Shown piece by piece: positions 45,173 to 55,846 of a stretch of 64,000 nucleotides of DNA. The stretch comes from Cystobasidium ongulense (Eukaryota > Basidiomycota > Cystobasidiomycetes > Cystobasidiales > Cystobasidiaceae): assembly GCA_022835595.1 (NCBI GenBank), contig BQUP01000010.1, positions 202,236-266,235 of the forward strand, given 5' to 3'. The position numbers and the translations under genes are program-made. Numbering within the stretch: position 1 is the stretch's first letter; each line of letters starts with the position of its first letter. The notes under the pieces were generated by a model, which saw nothing but the letters and a program-made list of their open reading frames with translations, searched no databases and was not told the DNA's origin.

Positions 45173-46776
45173 TTACATGCCGGCCTGGATTAGAGGTGGC
45201 GGTGTATTTGACTTGTCTTCGTACGAAAAGAGCATTTTGAAGCCTTCATATGTGACCCTGTAGCGCAAGATAAGAGCGAGTATCACGTCAGCCAGCTATT
45301 CAAGGTCTCCTTATCGGGAAAGTCGCGAGCATGGTGCATGTCACTTACCAGCTCAAAGCGTTCGAAGGCATGAAAGTGAGCACTCTCGGTGTCAACCCTC
45401 TCATAAATCCCTTCATACCATGCCTCCTCCAAATAATCGAGAAAGCGTCTGATATCCCTCTTGCGTTTCTAATTTCAGGATCCGTGCTTGATCCTCTTGT
45501 TTGAAGTAGAGTCTTTGCCACGTCCAAGGGAGTAGTGACTGCACCTCCTACACCTCCCGCTACCGCACCAGCTAGAACATGTGTCATAGGTGAATATACA
45601 TTCGTAGGATTCAAGACTGATTTGAAGACTTCGTATGTTGAGAATTGAACAGCGGTGAATGGGACGGTCATGACTAGTGTCGTAGGATAGGAGAGATAGA
45701 ATGCTCGTAGTCCTTCTTTTTGGTATACTCCTCGTGCACAATCTGCTACAGTTCTGTATTCTGATCCATGTACTTGCATACGTTGCTTGATAACTGTGCG
45801 AAGAAAGGCAAAACAGTCTTTTAGAATGGAGTCCACTGATGGTCAGAACGGCGACGAAGAAGCAGTTATGCTCACCATCGAAAGGATTCATCAAGGCATC
45901 AGATGCTATCGTCGCTGAAGCTCCTGCTATAGCTGCATTTCCATAACAGCAGAGAGAAGAAAAAAGTAGCCGCATGTCCGATCAGTCAAAGTGAACCCGG
46001 TTGATCTTCTCCCGCTGGCAGGCCAAGAAGCCTCGAACAACGAATGAAAGGAAAGGGTAGAGAGACGTACCAGTAGCTGTTATTTGATGACCGGCTCTAT
46101 TTCCACCAGCAAAGTCCTTGACCGCTTCATATGTACCAAAGTAAACTGCGTGCGCAGGACCCGCACCCAGAATGACGCTCCATACACCACGCCATAAACG
46201 CGATGCTCCTTCTGTACTGACAACTTTTCCGAAAGCTTGTGTCATGCCCGTATACATTGCTGCTGGTTGTGTAGAAAAGACTTGCATTCGTGTCTGTTTG
46301 CCATTAGTTGTAGCCCGTTCGATGGTGGTAATGCGAGTAGAAATTCGAGAATGCAAGTGCTTGAGAATCAGCGGGGAGATTGCCTCGCACAGGACGGGCT
46401 TGACTAGCGAGTTGATTAACGCACCTTGATACTATCCACTGGGAATATAACTGCATGCTCTGTTATTCCAGCTAGCGATCCAGCGAGCATACTGACGCCG
46501 ACTGTAGGATATGAGGGATGACCATGAAGCGAGCATTGATTCGAGATTTGGCGAGGTAGTTCGAGTATTGAGTAAGATCGCAGTTGATGGGTAAATGCAG
46601 GAATGGTATACAGGTATAAAGAGAGGTTACAGAGAACATAATCAGTGAAATTCAGGTTCATAATTCAATGACTCTTGTGCTTCCATGCAAGCGAAGCATG
46701 AATTGACAAGTGAAAGCAAAGACTGACGAGGCGCAGCGGAACCCAGGGACTCATAGTCGACCTCTTCTTCAGCCAT
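45173..46776 (-). CDS. MRS3/4: Mitochondrial iron carrier (mitoferrin, Mrs3/Mrs4)
   Basis: Inner-membrane SLC25 carrier that imports ferrous iron for heme and Fe-S cluster synthesis. Exon 1 is MAEEEVDYESLGSAAP (start 46774-46776), joined to LGVSMLAGSLAGITEHAV. The three repeat signatures are FPVDSIK(R), NPFD|VIKQR and TPLDVAKTLLQTR. Others are FSTQPAAMYTGMTQAF, TEGASRLWRGVWSVILGAGP, AHAVYFGTYEAVKDF and RGLTPRVLTFMPSNALSW. The last exon is VTYEGFKMLFSYEDKSN, ending LIQAGM at the stop (45173-45175). The GxxxM/HAVYF contact residues of the Mrs3/4 subfamily are present and the length is normal. At least six introns. Mitoferrin paralogues are the only alternative. Confidence 0.95.
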
Positions 46777-47478
46777 GAGTGTCACAGCTGCTGTCTTGTC
46801 GTGTCTAGCAGAGGTCTTGTCGTTGCTGTCTTGGGGCTCCAGCGAAAAGCTTCAAAAGCGTCTCTCTCTTTTCTTTTCGAGATCGCTCTTTTGCTGATTA
46901 GATCAAACTGTCAATCAGCGTCAACAGCAAGCTCGAGTGACTCAGCTTGTACGCCAGCTTACCTCTGACACTTTCTATGTGTACGTGGTGGAAGTCGAGC
47001 AGCACAAGTCGGTCCTATGGGATCCAGCGCAGTGTCACGTTGTGGTCGAGTGGTGATCAACCGCAACTTGAGCGCGGGTGAGCGGACGGGCGAACAGCTT
47101 CCATGCAGGTGATTTCAGCTGGATTGAGCAGAGCTTGTCGTCGTGCAGTCGTGCAATAGCTAGGAACGATAAGCTTCAGCCAAGCGACAGCGTATTCGAG
47201 CAATTGGAACACATCTCGACTTCTGTCGGTTGCAATCAGTGGCAAAAGAAAGCTGAAACTGACTTTCTTCGTCCCCAGCGACAGAGTACTGAGCCGATTC
47301 GACACTCCATGCGCAGCACACAGACAGGCGACAGTGCTAATCAAGAATCCATTTCTCGGCCAGGGTCATTACGCAGTCTCGACAATGCAAGATGCTTTGT
47401 ACGTCTGAGTCATAAAGTACCAGTCTTATAGGCAACATAGCAGTGGCTCGGGAATACTCATCGAACGTCCTTGCCCAC
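46777..47478. other. Spacer between XPT1 3' end and MRS3/4 start
   Basis: About 700 bp that should include the carrier promoter. Imperfect TCTTGTCGT repeats occur at 46791-46835. One GATAA lies near 47170; fungal iron genes are often repressed by GATA factors, but a single site is weak evidence. Confidence 0.4.
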
Positions 47479-48838
47479 CTATTGCTCCTTCTCCGCCCGC
47501 ATTTTCTTTTGCTCTGCGCTGATGGCATCGTGTTGGTCAATGTCGAGCATCTCCCAAGCTGCAAGATAAGCCGCACAAAAGGTTTAGCTTGAAAGACCAT
47601 TCGATGAACTTGATTTGATACAGTGATAAACCTACGGTAATCAACCCAGACATCGCCTAACTCTTCACCTGCAAAGTACATGACATCTTCGGGTATCGAA
47701 GCAGCCTTGGGCTTGAGCTTGTTGTGGACTGCAGAGTCGAAGGGGAGGCAGTCAGTTCACTGCGCTCCAGTCGTCTGTAGTGCATGGTATATGAAGTGGC
47801 AGCTTACCGACAAAGATGGCGAATTCCGTCTTTGGGATCGTCTTTCGCTTCTCTTCGGATAAAGCAGAGAGCTAGAAATGAACAGTGTCTTCAGCTTGAG
47901 ATCGGAAGGTCAATGGTTACACGGGTTTAATGTTTACCTGTTTCTCGAGATCTTGCTGGAGCTCATTGATGGCATAAGAGAGTGTTGTTCTTGTGTCATC
48001 AACCTCGTCCTGTTGGTATAGGAAACATTCCATGCATAAGAGCACTCCGTTAGCTTTCGCTATCCTCCGTCCGGCATTTGGACGAGCAAGACCTACGACA
48101 ATCAAAACTCTTCTACCCAAGAGGGACATTTTACCCAAAGTAGAGAAATCCAACCATTGAGTTCTAACGATTTCTTTACCCAACTTTTCTTGAGTTGAAT
48201 CTTCAGTACCCATTTCTTCGTATAAGGATAGGCCAATAGCTTGAATTGGAATATTCTTCTTTCCTGGTGTCTTGCAGAATGTACGCATTACTCTTGCTGG
48301 GTAGAAACCACCTCCTCCAATGGCCTGTGTGTATGCACAAGAACCAAAGTACCAGCAGTATCAGTAATCAGTCGGAATTCTGACTACCGGTAGTGAATTG
48401 ACTTTTCAACGTACGACGAAGAGATCCGGCCTGCAGAGAGGAAGAAATGGATGAACGCATGACGAAAGGGTGGTTTCGAATCAGGTGTGTGACCATAAGT
48501 AGTCGTATTAATCCAGTATAGCGTTTCCAGGTGGGGCGCGTCAAGATTCAATGATCGGGAATCCGTAAGTTCACTTCTGAGTGCATATAAGCAAATTGAA
48601 AGACGCAGGCGGAAGCTACTGACTTGAATTCTTCTCTAATCTTCTGGGCACTTCCTCTGATCAATTTCTGTATATTCATTGCACGTCATTGCAACATTTA
48701 GGAGAGGAGAGGTATAGCAGGCAGGGTTAGATAAAAAATCAGCTTTCATTGCTTGGAGCAGCCGAAGCTTTCTTGCCAAGTGAGACGTACGTGGATATCA
48801 TTGTAGGTAGGGCGGTAGTGACCATCGTCGACGCTCAT
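47479..48838 (-). CDS. XPT1: Xanthine phosphoribosyltransferase
   Basis: Purine salvage enzyme converting xanthine (and possibly hypoxanthine or guanine) plus PRPP to the nucleotide. The start MSVDDGHYRPTYNDIH (48836-48838) matches the family opening. Then PARVMRTFCKTPGKKNIPIQ, AIGLSLYEEMGTEDSTQEKL and KEIVRTQWLDFSTLG are followed by the PRPP-binding motif RRVLIV|DEVDDTRTTLSYA, restored by splicing out the intron near 48010-48095. The C-terminal exons give VMYFAGEELGDVWVDYR and AWEMLDIDQHDAISAEQKKM, ending before TAG at 47479-47481. About seven introns. Collinear with yeast Xpt1. Confidence 0.92.
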
Positions 48839-49806
48839 GATTGGTGATGTGAACTTTGAAAGTTTGCAGACGTGATGACTTGAGGTGGAAAGAAGCAATA
48901 TTCCCGACAGGAAGCTTGGATGAACTTCGAAATGAGAGTGGCAATTCGGTATGAAGACTTGCAGGGCTGCTGGAGGACAGTCTCAGCGTACGTTCAGGCA
49001 GAGCTATACCCTTCAATTATGTACTTCAATATCCTGGGAGCTCCCGTAATCACCTCGAGCTTCCCCGTCGAACACCTGTGCGATAAGCGGGCCCGATCAC
49101 GCTTTCGCAGGTTGCTTGTCTCGCAGGATTGCGACAAGCTCTTGCTCTGCATCTTTACTAAACATTGCCAACCGCAGAACAGGCACTGCCTATGGAAGCC
49201 AAAAAAGAATTAGAGATACAAGAAGTCAGGAATGGCCGCGCAGTAAACAGCCTTTGACGCCTTTGGGGCGCGCCTAGGCCGTGGTATCGCGAGCCGATGG
49301 CATGCATGGTGTACAAGGAGGGATGGTTGCTAGTTATGCCTGTTGTATAGCTGTAGGCCAGACCCTACGCAACGGCTGCAACGTGACATCCCACCGCTGG
49401 CCGTCGAAGTCTTCCTAGCTGGACGCAGACGGTGCATACATGTCTAGCGCGAAAGCCTTGTGCGTGCATATGTCAAAGTGGAAGGTTTATCAATACTCTT
49501 TCATATGGAGCAGACGATCTCTTTGACGACCTGGATAAGACCATTGGCAGTAGCTTGAGGACTGTCTAACTTGAGAGGCGTGGCTAGGCGGGCCGTCGGA
49601 CAACAGGTCGTCCAAGCGTAGAGTGATGGGCAAACAAAGAAAGCCAACCACAGCGTGTCTATGCTCTTACTCTTACCCATCTTCCACTTCCACGTCGTCG
49701 ACCACTGTAACTCTCCCTCTCTCTCTCCTTCTCTCTTCTGCATAAATTCAGATATCGAGTCCTGCAGGGTTCCAACCCTCCAACCGAATCTCACAGGGCA
49801 CTCACC
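48839..49806. promoter_or_regulatory. Divergent promoter of XPT1 and the RRM gene
   Basis: About 970 bp. A CT-rich tract at 49711-49738 lies about 70 bp upstream of the RRM gene ATG, typical of fungal core promoters near the transcription start. No gene recognised inside. Confidence 0.45.
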
Positions 49807-51060
49807 ATGGGCACGTTCAGATTATCGACAACATCACCTCAGCTTCACCAGCAAGGAACGGACACGTATATCCCACCTTACAGTATCCTCCATCGCGTCG
49901 CTCCACCCGCTCAAGAGCTTCCATCAACCTCGCATCGTCCAGAGGTATCGCTTCCAGAAGGACCAAGCTCAAACAGGGTAAGTGAAATCGTAATCTCGTT
50001 ATCAGTTCGCCAGATGCATACAACCATAGGTACTCACACTCCCCACCCTGCTTCCCTTTAGTCTACAAAGCTTGTCGACAGGCTGAACTTCCAAGTGCGA
50101 CCTCTACCACCTTCCAGACCGAAAGGCTTCCAAACCCCCAAGTATGGCAATTTCACAAGCCGCAATAGACTTCAAAGCAATTACAAAGCTCCAGTACATA
50201 CACAAAGATATAATAGGCAACGCCAATCTTCTTCCTATCTATCATTCAAACATCACAGGCGGATGAACAAAGAATCTTCGCGAATACCTTCCACCGAGAG
50301 GTCGACGCCTAATATTCCCGTTCAGACTGTGGGAGAGGCGGAAGAATTTGCTGAATGCCCAGTTGATGCTCATGCGCAGAGTAGTGAGCTCCTTGACGAG
50401 CCGGAAGCAGAGACGAAAGAAAGTCATACCAGCTCCCTGGCGAGTAGATTATCGATACCACCTCTTTCAGCGCGTTTATCCCCAGGAACTTTGCTGGAGT
50501 TCCTGATGCACAGGAAACACATCAGGACACCGCACATACAGCTGAGAACGACTCGGTAGCGCATATCGAGGTCATAAACGATAGACCTGTCGACAAAGGG
50601 CTAGAAGAAGGAGAACTTCAGGAGGGAGACTGCAAAGTATTCAACGACTATCACGGAACGGAAATTATAATAAGGCACTTGGAACCAGGGACTACACCGC
50701 AAGATGTTGCGGTAAGTCTCTCATGTTTCAAGTCTGTAATAATACCGGTCTGAAGGACAAATGAAAAGAAGTAGAACACCAAACTAACCTTTCGCTCATC
50801 ACCAGACCGTCTTTCAGAAGTTTGGCCAAATTACTCGTGTCCGTGCTTGTGTAGTCGACTACCCATTTCAAGCCCGCGAGGATGAAAGCGGGGTTATACT
50901 TGTAGAGTATGAAAATGCGATAGACGCCGGCAGAGCCATTGAAGTGATGAAGTGAGTCCATACTTTGCACTGAAAGAGAAGTGCCATATGCTGAGATAGG
51001 GACATTGTGCTTAGCGGTGTTATGGCGGACGGAAGGATCGTCTCGGTCTCTTTGGCTTGA
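49807..51060 (+). CDS. RRM-domain RNA-binding protein
   Basis: ATG at 49807 in good context (CTCACCATGG). Exon 1 ends LPEGPSSNR; exon 2 continues STKLVDRLNFQVRPLPPSRP and then basic and acidic disordered sequence. Near the C-terminus is one RRM: GTEIIIRHLEPGTTPQDVA|, then TVFQKFGQITRVRACVVDYP (RNP-like), SGVILVEYENAIDAGRAIEV and a last exon GVMADGRIVSVSLA with stop at 51058-51060. The arrangement recalls ALYREF/Yra1-type RRMs, but no UAP56-binding motif was recognised, so I leave the family open. Between the disordered part and the RRM the frame changes near 50.44-50.51 kb. A weak 56-nt intron (50444-50499) is one explanation, a frameshift another. Confidence 0.65.
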
Positions 51061-52232
51061 TTGGGTTGTTCGTTTCACTAGTTGAGCTATGTGTTCTAGG
51101 GATTGTACCATTGTTTCGGGTACAGCACCCATTTGTTTTCGGATAGCGAAATGGCAACGGGAGAGATCAAGGCGTGATGGGGACAGGAAAGTGGAAAGAT
51201 AAACGTGCGGGTTTGTAGCAAGGCTAGATAACAAGCAGAAAAGAAATGCATCGTGGTATGGATGGGTGTTCTCGCCACCCGTTTGCTACGGTGGGTGATT
51301 GATTGACAGGACAGAAATAGAGCTTTTCCCGAAACACGCCGCTCTTCTTCCCATCAAAGCACGAAAAGGACAAGAAAGCAGCAATGCATAGTACAGTATG
51401 CACATACTTTGGAGTGACACTGACCCGTCTTCTTCTTCTTCTTCAATCTTCCTGTCAAAGCTCCTCGGTGTGTGCCGCCTCGTGCCTTTCTTTCCAGCCA
51501 GGCCAAGCTTGAATTCGAGCCAAGGGAAAAGGCAAGATCATAGCATTACGATGAATTGAGTGTTCCAGCAGCACCACACACAGGTAGACAGTGCAGTGTT
51601 TCCAGACCGAGTAGGCGGATCACATCTTGCTCGCCCGGCTCTCTCTCCTTCTCCGACGCTCGCTCGCTTTGCTGGTCAAAGCCACTTCACCGGGCGCACG
51701 AACTGAATCCAAGAGCAAGAAAGACGGCAGTAGTTTAAAACGCCCCGGTGGTTCTGGTCTTGTGGTGCTTGTGCGAGGAGCGTTGGCAGAGGACAAGAGG
51801 TGGAAGAGATACACTCGCTCTGTAGGGAATGACTTGGTATACAGACCCTACACTCTTCTTTGTGCTTACTTCGAATCCTATCGCACCCACCTCTCTCAGA
51901 CGCGATCTTCGCCCGACCAGCGCATGGATAGAGCGCTATAGGACTGGTCAAGACTCTATTGGTACCGGAGTGGCCATACTGGAACTCGTCTACAACACAC
52001 TGGCGTCACACCCCAGCTCCACATTTCGCATCTACGCCTCGAGATAGCAAGCCAAGTCGCTTGTGAAGGTGTCGATCACCCTCCGACGAGTGCAAGACTT
52101 GGGCAAAGCTGTCAGAGACTTACAGAGTTTGGCACATCGCAGGTTTCTGCTTTCGTTCTGCCTGACTTGATACTGCTCCACTGTTCTATCGTGTTCCTTC
52201 ACCCTACTGCATCCCCTTCACTTCTGGAAGCC
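51061..52232. other. Region upstream of the aspartic protease
   Basis: About 1.2 kb with no protein-like frame. It contains a (TTC)n run near 51428-51446. Presumably the protease promoter and leader. Confidence 0.4.
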
Positions 52233-54118
52233 ATGCCGCAAGGACCCACAAGTACATCCCTTTCCTACTTACGATTCCTCCTCCTCGTATCAACGTGTCT
52301 CAATACTCCGCTTCACGCTCAAGCAGCGCCAAGTCATAAAGACACATCGCTGAATGCGAAAGTGATTGGACACTCCAAGGATGGAGCTGGTCACATCCAA
52401 ATCGCCAGGAACCATGCTGCTCAAGTTAAGCGAAAACGTGACCCTGAAGCTTTACTGAGCTGGGCAGATGTACAGGCTAAGAAAATGAAGAGTCGATATA
52501 GAAGCGGACGGAAGAGGAAGAGAGAGAGGCAGGAACATGACCCTGTTGAAAGGCCGAAGATGATCGCAAAACGACAAAATCAGCAGGGATATGAGGAGCT
52601 ACATAATTTATTTTCGGACACGGAGGTAAGTAGCATCATCCGATTGTCATTCGTCGCTTAGGTAGACCCTGATCTGTTACCTCTCATGTAGTACTATGGC
52701 ACCGTGTCTGTCGGAACGCCACCGCGTGAGTTTAGAATAACACAGCCAGATAATGAAGTTGGAATTCTGGCTGATGTTTTTTTGCTCACCTCGCAGAAAG
52801 TTTCAACGTGATTCTGGATACTGGGTCTGCGGATCTCTGGCTAGCTGGCTCGGGATGTTCACAAGCTTCAGGGTGTGATTCGACAACTCAACTATATCAA
52901 ACAGGGCAATCTAGCACTGCGCTTGAGTACTCGTCCGCTGCTGTACGGGGGAATCCAACAAGTACAGGTGCAGATGGCAATGTAGGAGATGATTTCCGGA
53001 TATCCTACGGATCAGGAGAAGCATCGGGAACAATAGTTGCAGATTTAGTTAGTCTAGCAGGATACACGGTACCCAATCAGACTTTTGCATCGTGTGAAGA
53101 AGTTACAGAAGGTTTATTAGCTGGACCTGTTTCTGGTATAATGGGACTAGGATTTGAAAAGATTTCAAGTAGTCATACTACTCCTTGGTGGGAGAATTTA
53201 GCTAGATCAAATCAACTAGGTACAAATCAAGAAATGGGTTTCGCTTTTACTAGATTCTTACATGATGCAAGTGCGGAAAATCAAGTCATGCCTGGTGGTG
53301 TGGCTTCTTTTGGTAGTGCAAACGAGACGTTGTATACTGGAGGTGAGCATTTCTTATTCCGTTCTATTCTCCAACACTTTCTCCCGAAGGACTAGCTGAT
53401 CCCAAGCGAAATGGCTTCAGATGTCTCTTGGAACAATGTCGATGATGCTGGTTATTGGATGGTACAATTGCAAGACGTTTCAATCGGCAATACAAGTCTA
53501 GCAATCTCTTCTGATAGAGTAGCTATCGATACAGGCACATCATTGATCGGAGCGCCTACAACTGCTGTCGATGCTATATTTGCACAAGTCCCTGGTGCAA
53601 TACCCTCTGATGATCCCAATCGTAAAGGATACTACTACGTAAGTGCGAGGCGTGGAACGTACATTACACCAGCATTTTAAGCTAATTTGGTATCGTAGTT
53701 CCCATGTGATACAACCGTCAATGTCGCCTTCACTTTCAACGATACGATCTGGAACATAGATCCTTCGGATTTCAATCTTGGAAGAGTAGGAAAACAAGGC
53801 ATGTGTCTAGGAGCTTTCTTTTCACTAGAAGAAGGATCAACGACCGTTGAAGGTGCAAATCCGAGTGACGGACCGGCTTGGATCATCGGTGATACATTCT
53901 TGAAGAACGTATATTCAATCTTTAGGTATGACAATCCTCGCGCTGTGGGATTTGCTCAACTTTCCGAAATAGCCAAGGGGTTGAGCGACTATACGGTGCA
54001 GACTGTTAATGCAAGTACAGACACTTCTGGCACTAGAGCTACAGTATCAAATCAGATGTTATTGGGAAGTGTAGCAATGGCACTTATCGTAGGAATTGCA
54101 GCCGATGCGCTGGTCTAG
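52233..54118 (+). CDS. Secreted pepsin-like aspartic protease, probably membrane-anchored
   Basis: Family A1 endopeptidase. The start at 52233 gives a signal peptide (LSYLRFLLLVSTCLNTPLHA). A highly basic propeptide follows, ending in the Kex2-like site MIAKR before QNQQGYEELHN. The mature enzyme shows YYGTVSVGTPP, NVILDTGSADLWLAGSGC (first catalytic Asp), ISYGSGEASG (flap Tyr), GLLAGPVSGIMGLGF and RVAIDTGTSLIGAP (second Asp). It ends with PAWIIGDTFLKNVYSIFRYD and NPRAVGFAQL. The C-terminus has a Ser/Thr-rich spacer and a hydrophobic tail (LLGSVAMALIVGIAADALV) right at the end, as in GPI-anchored yapsin-like proteases; a transmembrane anchor is the alternative. Four introns. Both catalytic motifs are intact. 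Confidence 0.93.
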
Positions 54119-54358
54119 GCTGGAAGAGGAGTGCAAAGAATGCAGTACGCCATATGTGTAAGGGGACGGATAAGCTAGATCAAGGATATGATGTTGTTGT
54201 GAGAATAGTAGATTCATGTAGCCATCAGACAGAACCAAGTAACAGTAACTTGATGCACGTTCACTCCGATCACTACTCAGGTATTGAACTAAGCGTGACT
54301 TTCTGTTGATGCGGCTTGTTGCAGTGCTAAATCTCACATACTCGCTCGCTAGATAGTC

Positions 54359-55543
54359 ATGGACGACTCGTTATACTCTGATCCTGCGGGGCTGCAAGGC
54401 TCAAGCCAAGGTACAGCGCATGGACAATCATCTACGCGTTTCCCAAGTTCAACACACATGAACGCGCGCAATCTGTTCGATGAATCTATGGACCTCGATG
54501 GAGCTGGAACTCAGGATACAGACCTGCCAGATGAGCACTCGGACTTTCGTCGTTATAAATACGACACTGCTGGAAGCTATGCTTTCACTGGAACTTCTCA
54601 AACGAACGGACAAGGGCCTCGATTGCCTTCGAGCGAACTAGAGCGTATACAGCTCCATGACCGGACGGCACACACAACAACAGCGGCAGGGCCGTTGATG
54701 GACGATCAAGATACGCCCACTTCGACTGCCGCGCATGATGATGGTGATGAATTACCAACTCTTCCACCTCTCTCAGCTGAAGAAAGAAGACAACAAGCTC
54801 TCACGCGTGAAAGAGATGATCTTGCGAAAATGAATACATTGCTTGAGCATGCTATTTCTAGTATCAATCGTACGGTACCGAAGATGAAGGTCAGTCTCTA
54901 CCTGGATCCGCGTGATCCCGTAGGCAAGCTCAAACCCAACATATCCAGTGCTGACTTGTATACGGTTTCTATTTTGACTATAGAGCTTCCAACAGACGAT
55001 GAGCAAGACTCACAGCCTGCTTGATACATACACCAAGGTACTAAGTCAGGCAGAACATACACAAAACCTCTTACTAGACGGGTCATGGGAACCTCAGCGT
55101 GTAAGCCGTGTTTCTACCGAGATTACCTCACCCTCGTCGAAAGTTGGAGGCACCAAATCAAAGCTGATACCACTAACTTTGAATCTAACAGGACGAAGAT
55201 GAAAAAAGAGAAGCTGCTGAAGCTGAGGAGCGTGCATTACGAGATGAGGAAGAACGGATAGCCCGTGAACAGCAAGAAGCTGAAGAGAAAGAAGCTCGCC
55301 GACAGGCAGACGCAGAGCGGAAAGGTAGGATTGTCTTCAAACATTTGTAGTCGATTTAACTCGTCTGACTGGCTTTCTGTCCTTGCAGCTTCTGCTTCAA
55401 GTGGGAGAGGCAGAGGCGCACCTACTAGAGGAACACGCGGCGCACCCAGCGCGCGGGCTAGAGCATCGTCTCTACAAAGAGGAAGCTCGGTCAGAGGGAC
55501 TACAAGAGGAAGAGGGACGACAAGCACGCGAGGGTCGACATGA
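54359..55543 (+). CDS. DUO1: DASH/Dam1 complex subunit Duo1
   Basis: Subunit of the fungus-specific DASH ring that couples kinetochores to spindle microtubules. The N-terminal half is acidic and disordered. The conserved helical core is LPPLSAEERRQQALTRERDD, LAKMNTLLEHAISSINRTVP and, across an intron, SLLDTYTKVLSQAEHTQNLL LDGSWEPQ in two adjacent blocks, the Duo1 signature. A charged coiled-coil segment (EKREAAEAEERALRDEEERI) follows. The last exon is an RG-rich tail (SSGRGRGAPTRGTRGAPSAR onward, ending STRGST) with stop at 55541-55543. Three introns. The start at 54359 is the only suitable ATG. The RG tail could bind microtubules or RNA and be arginine-methylated; that is inference. Confidence 0.88.
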
Positions 55544-55846
55544 AGCGGACATGCTATCGATACCTAGGTCCAGCCTCGTTCCATATCCCCAGGAGCTGCC
55601 TTCGGCACAACAGAATTAGGGAAAGGCAGAATATGGAAGCACGTATGGTAGGTAGTTTGTAGCTTCTGAATTTTCGTAGTGGTGATTGAGTCCGGTAGTC
55701 AAGATGTCGTTGTATAGTATCTTACCTATCTTACGGTAGATGATCGAGAATTTCAGGTCACGCTTGCTGGCAATTCTGCATCACGTCTTGCCTGGTTCAC
55801 ACTATCAGTTGCACTAAGTAGCGCTTTGCGTCTTCAACGAACCATC
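55544..55846. other. Spacer between DUO1 and DBP6
   Basis: 303 bp between two plus-strand genes, containing the DUO1 3' end and the DBP6 promoter. A TATC-rich stretch at about 55720-55735 is the one visible feature. Confidence 0.4.

Noticed and set aside
50140-50262. A structured-looking 40-residue peptide in another frame of the RRM gene (MAISQAAIDFKAITKL...)
   Set aside because: The adjoining exon frame is continuous, open for over 150 codons and joins cleanly to exon 1; I could not link the other peptide to any exon with good sites.
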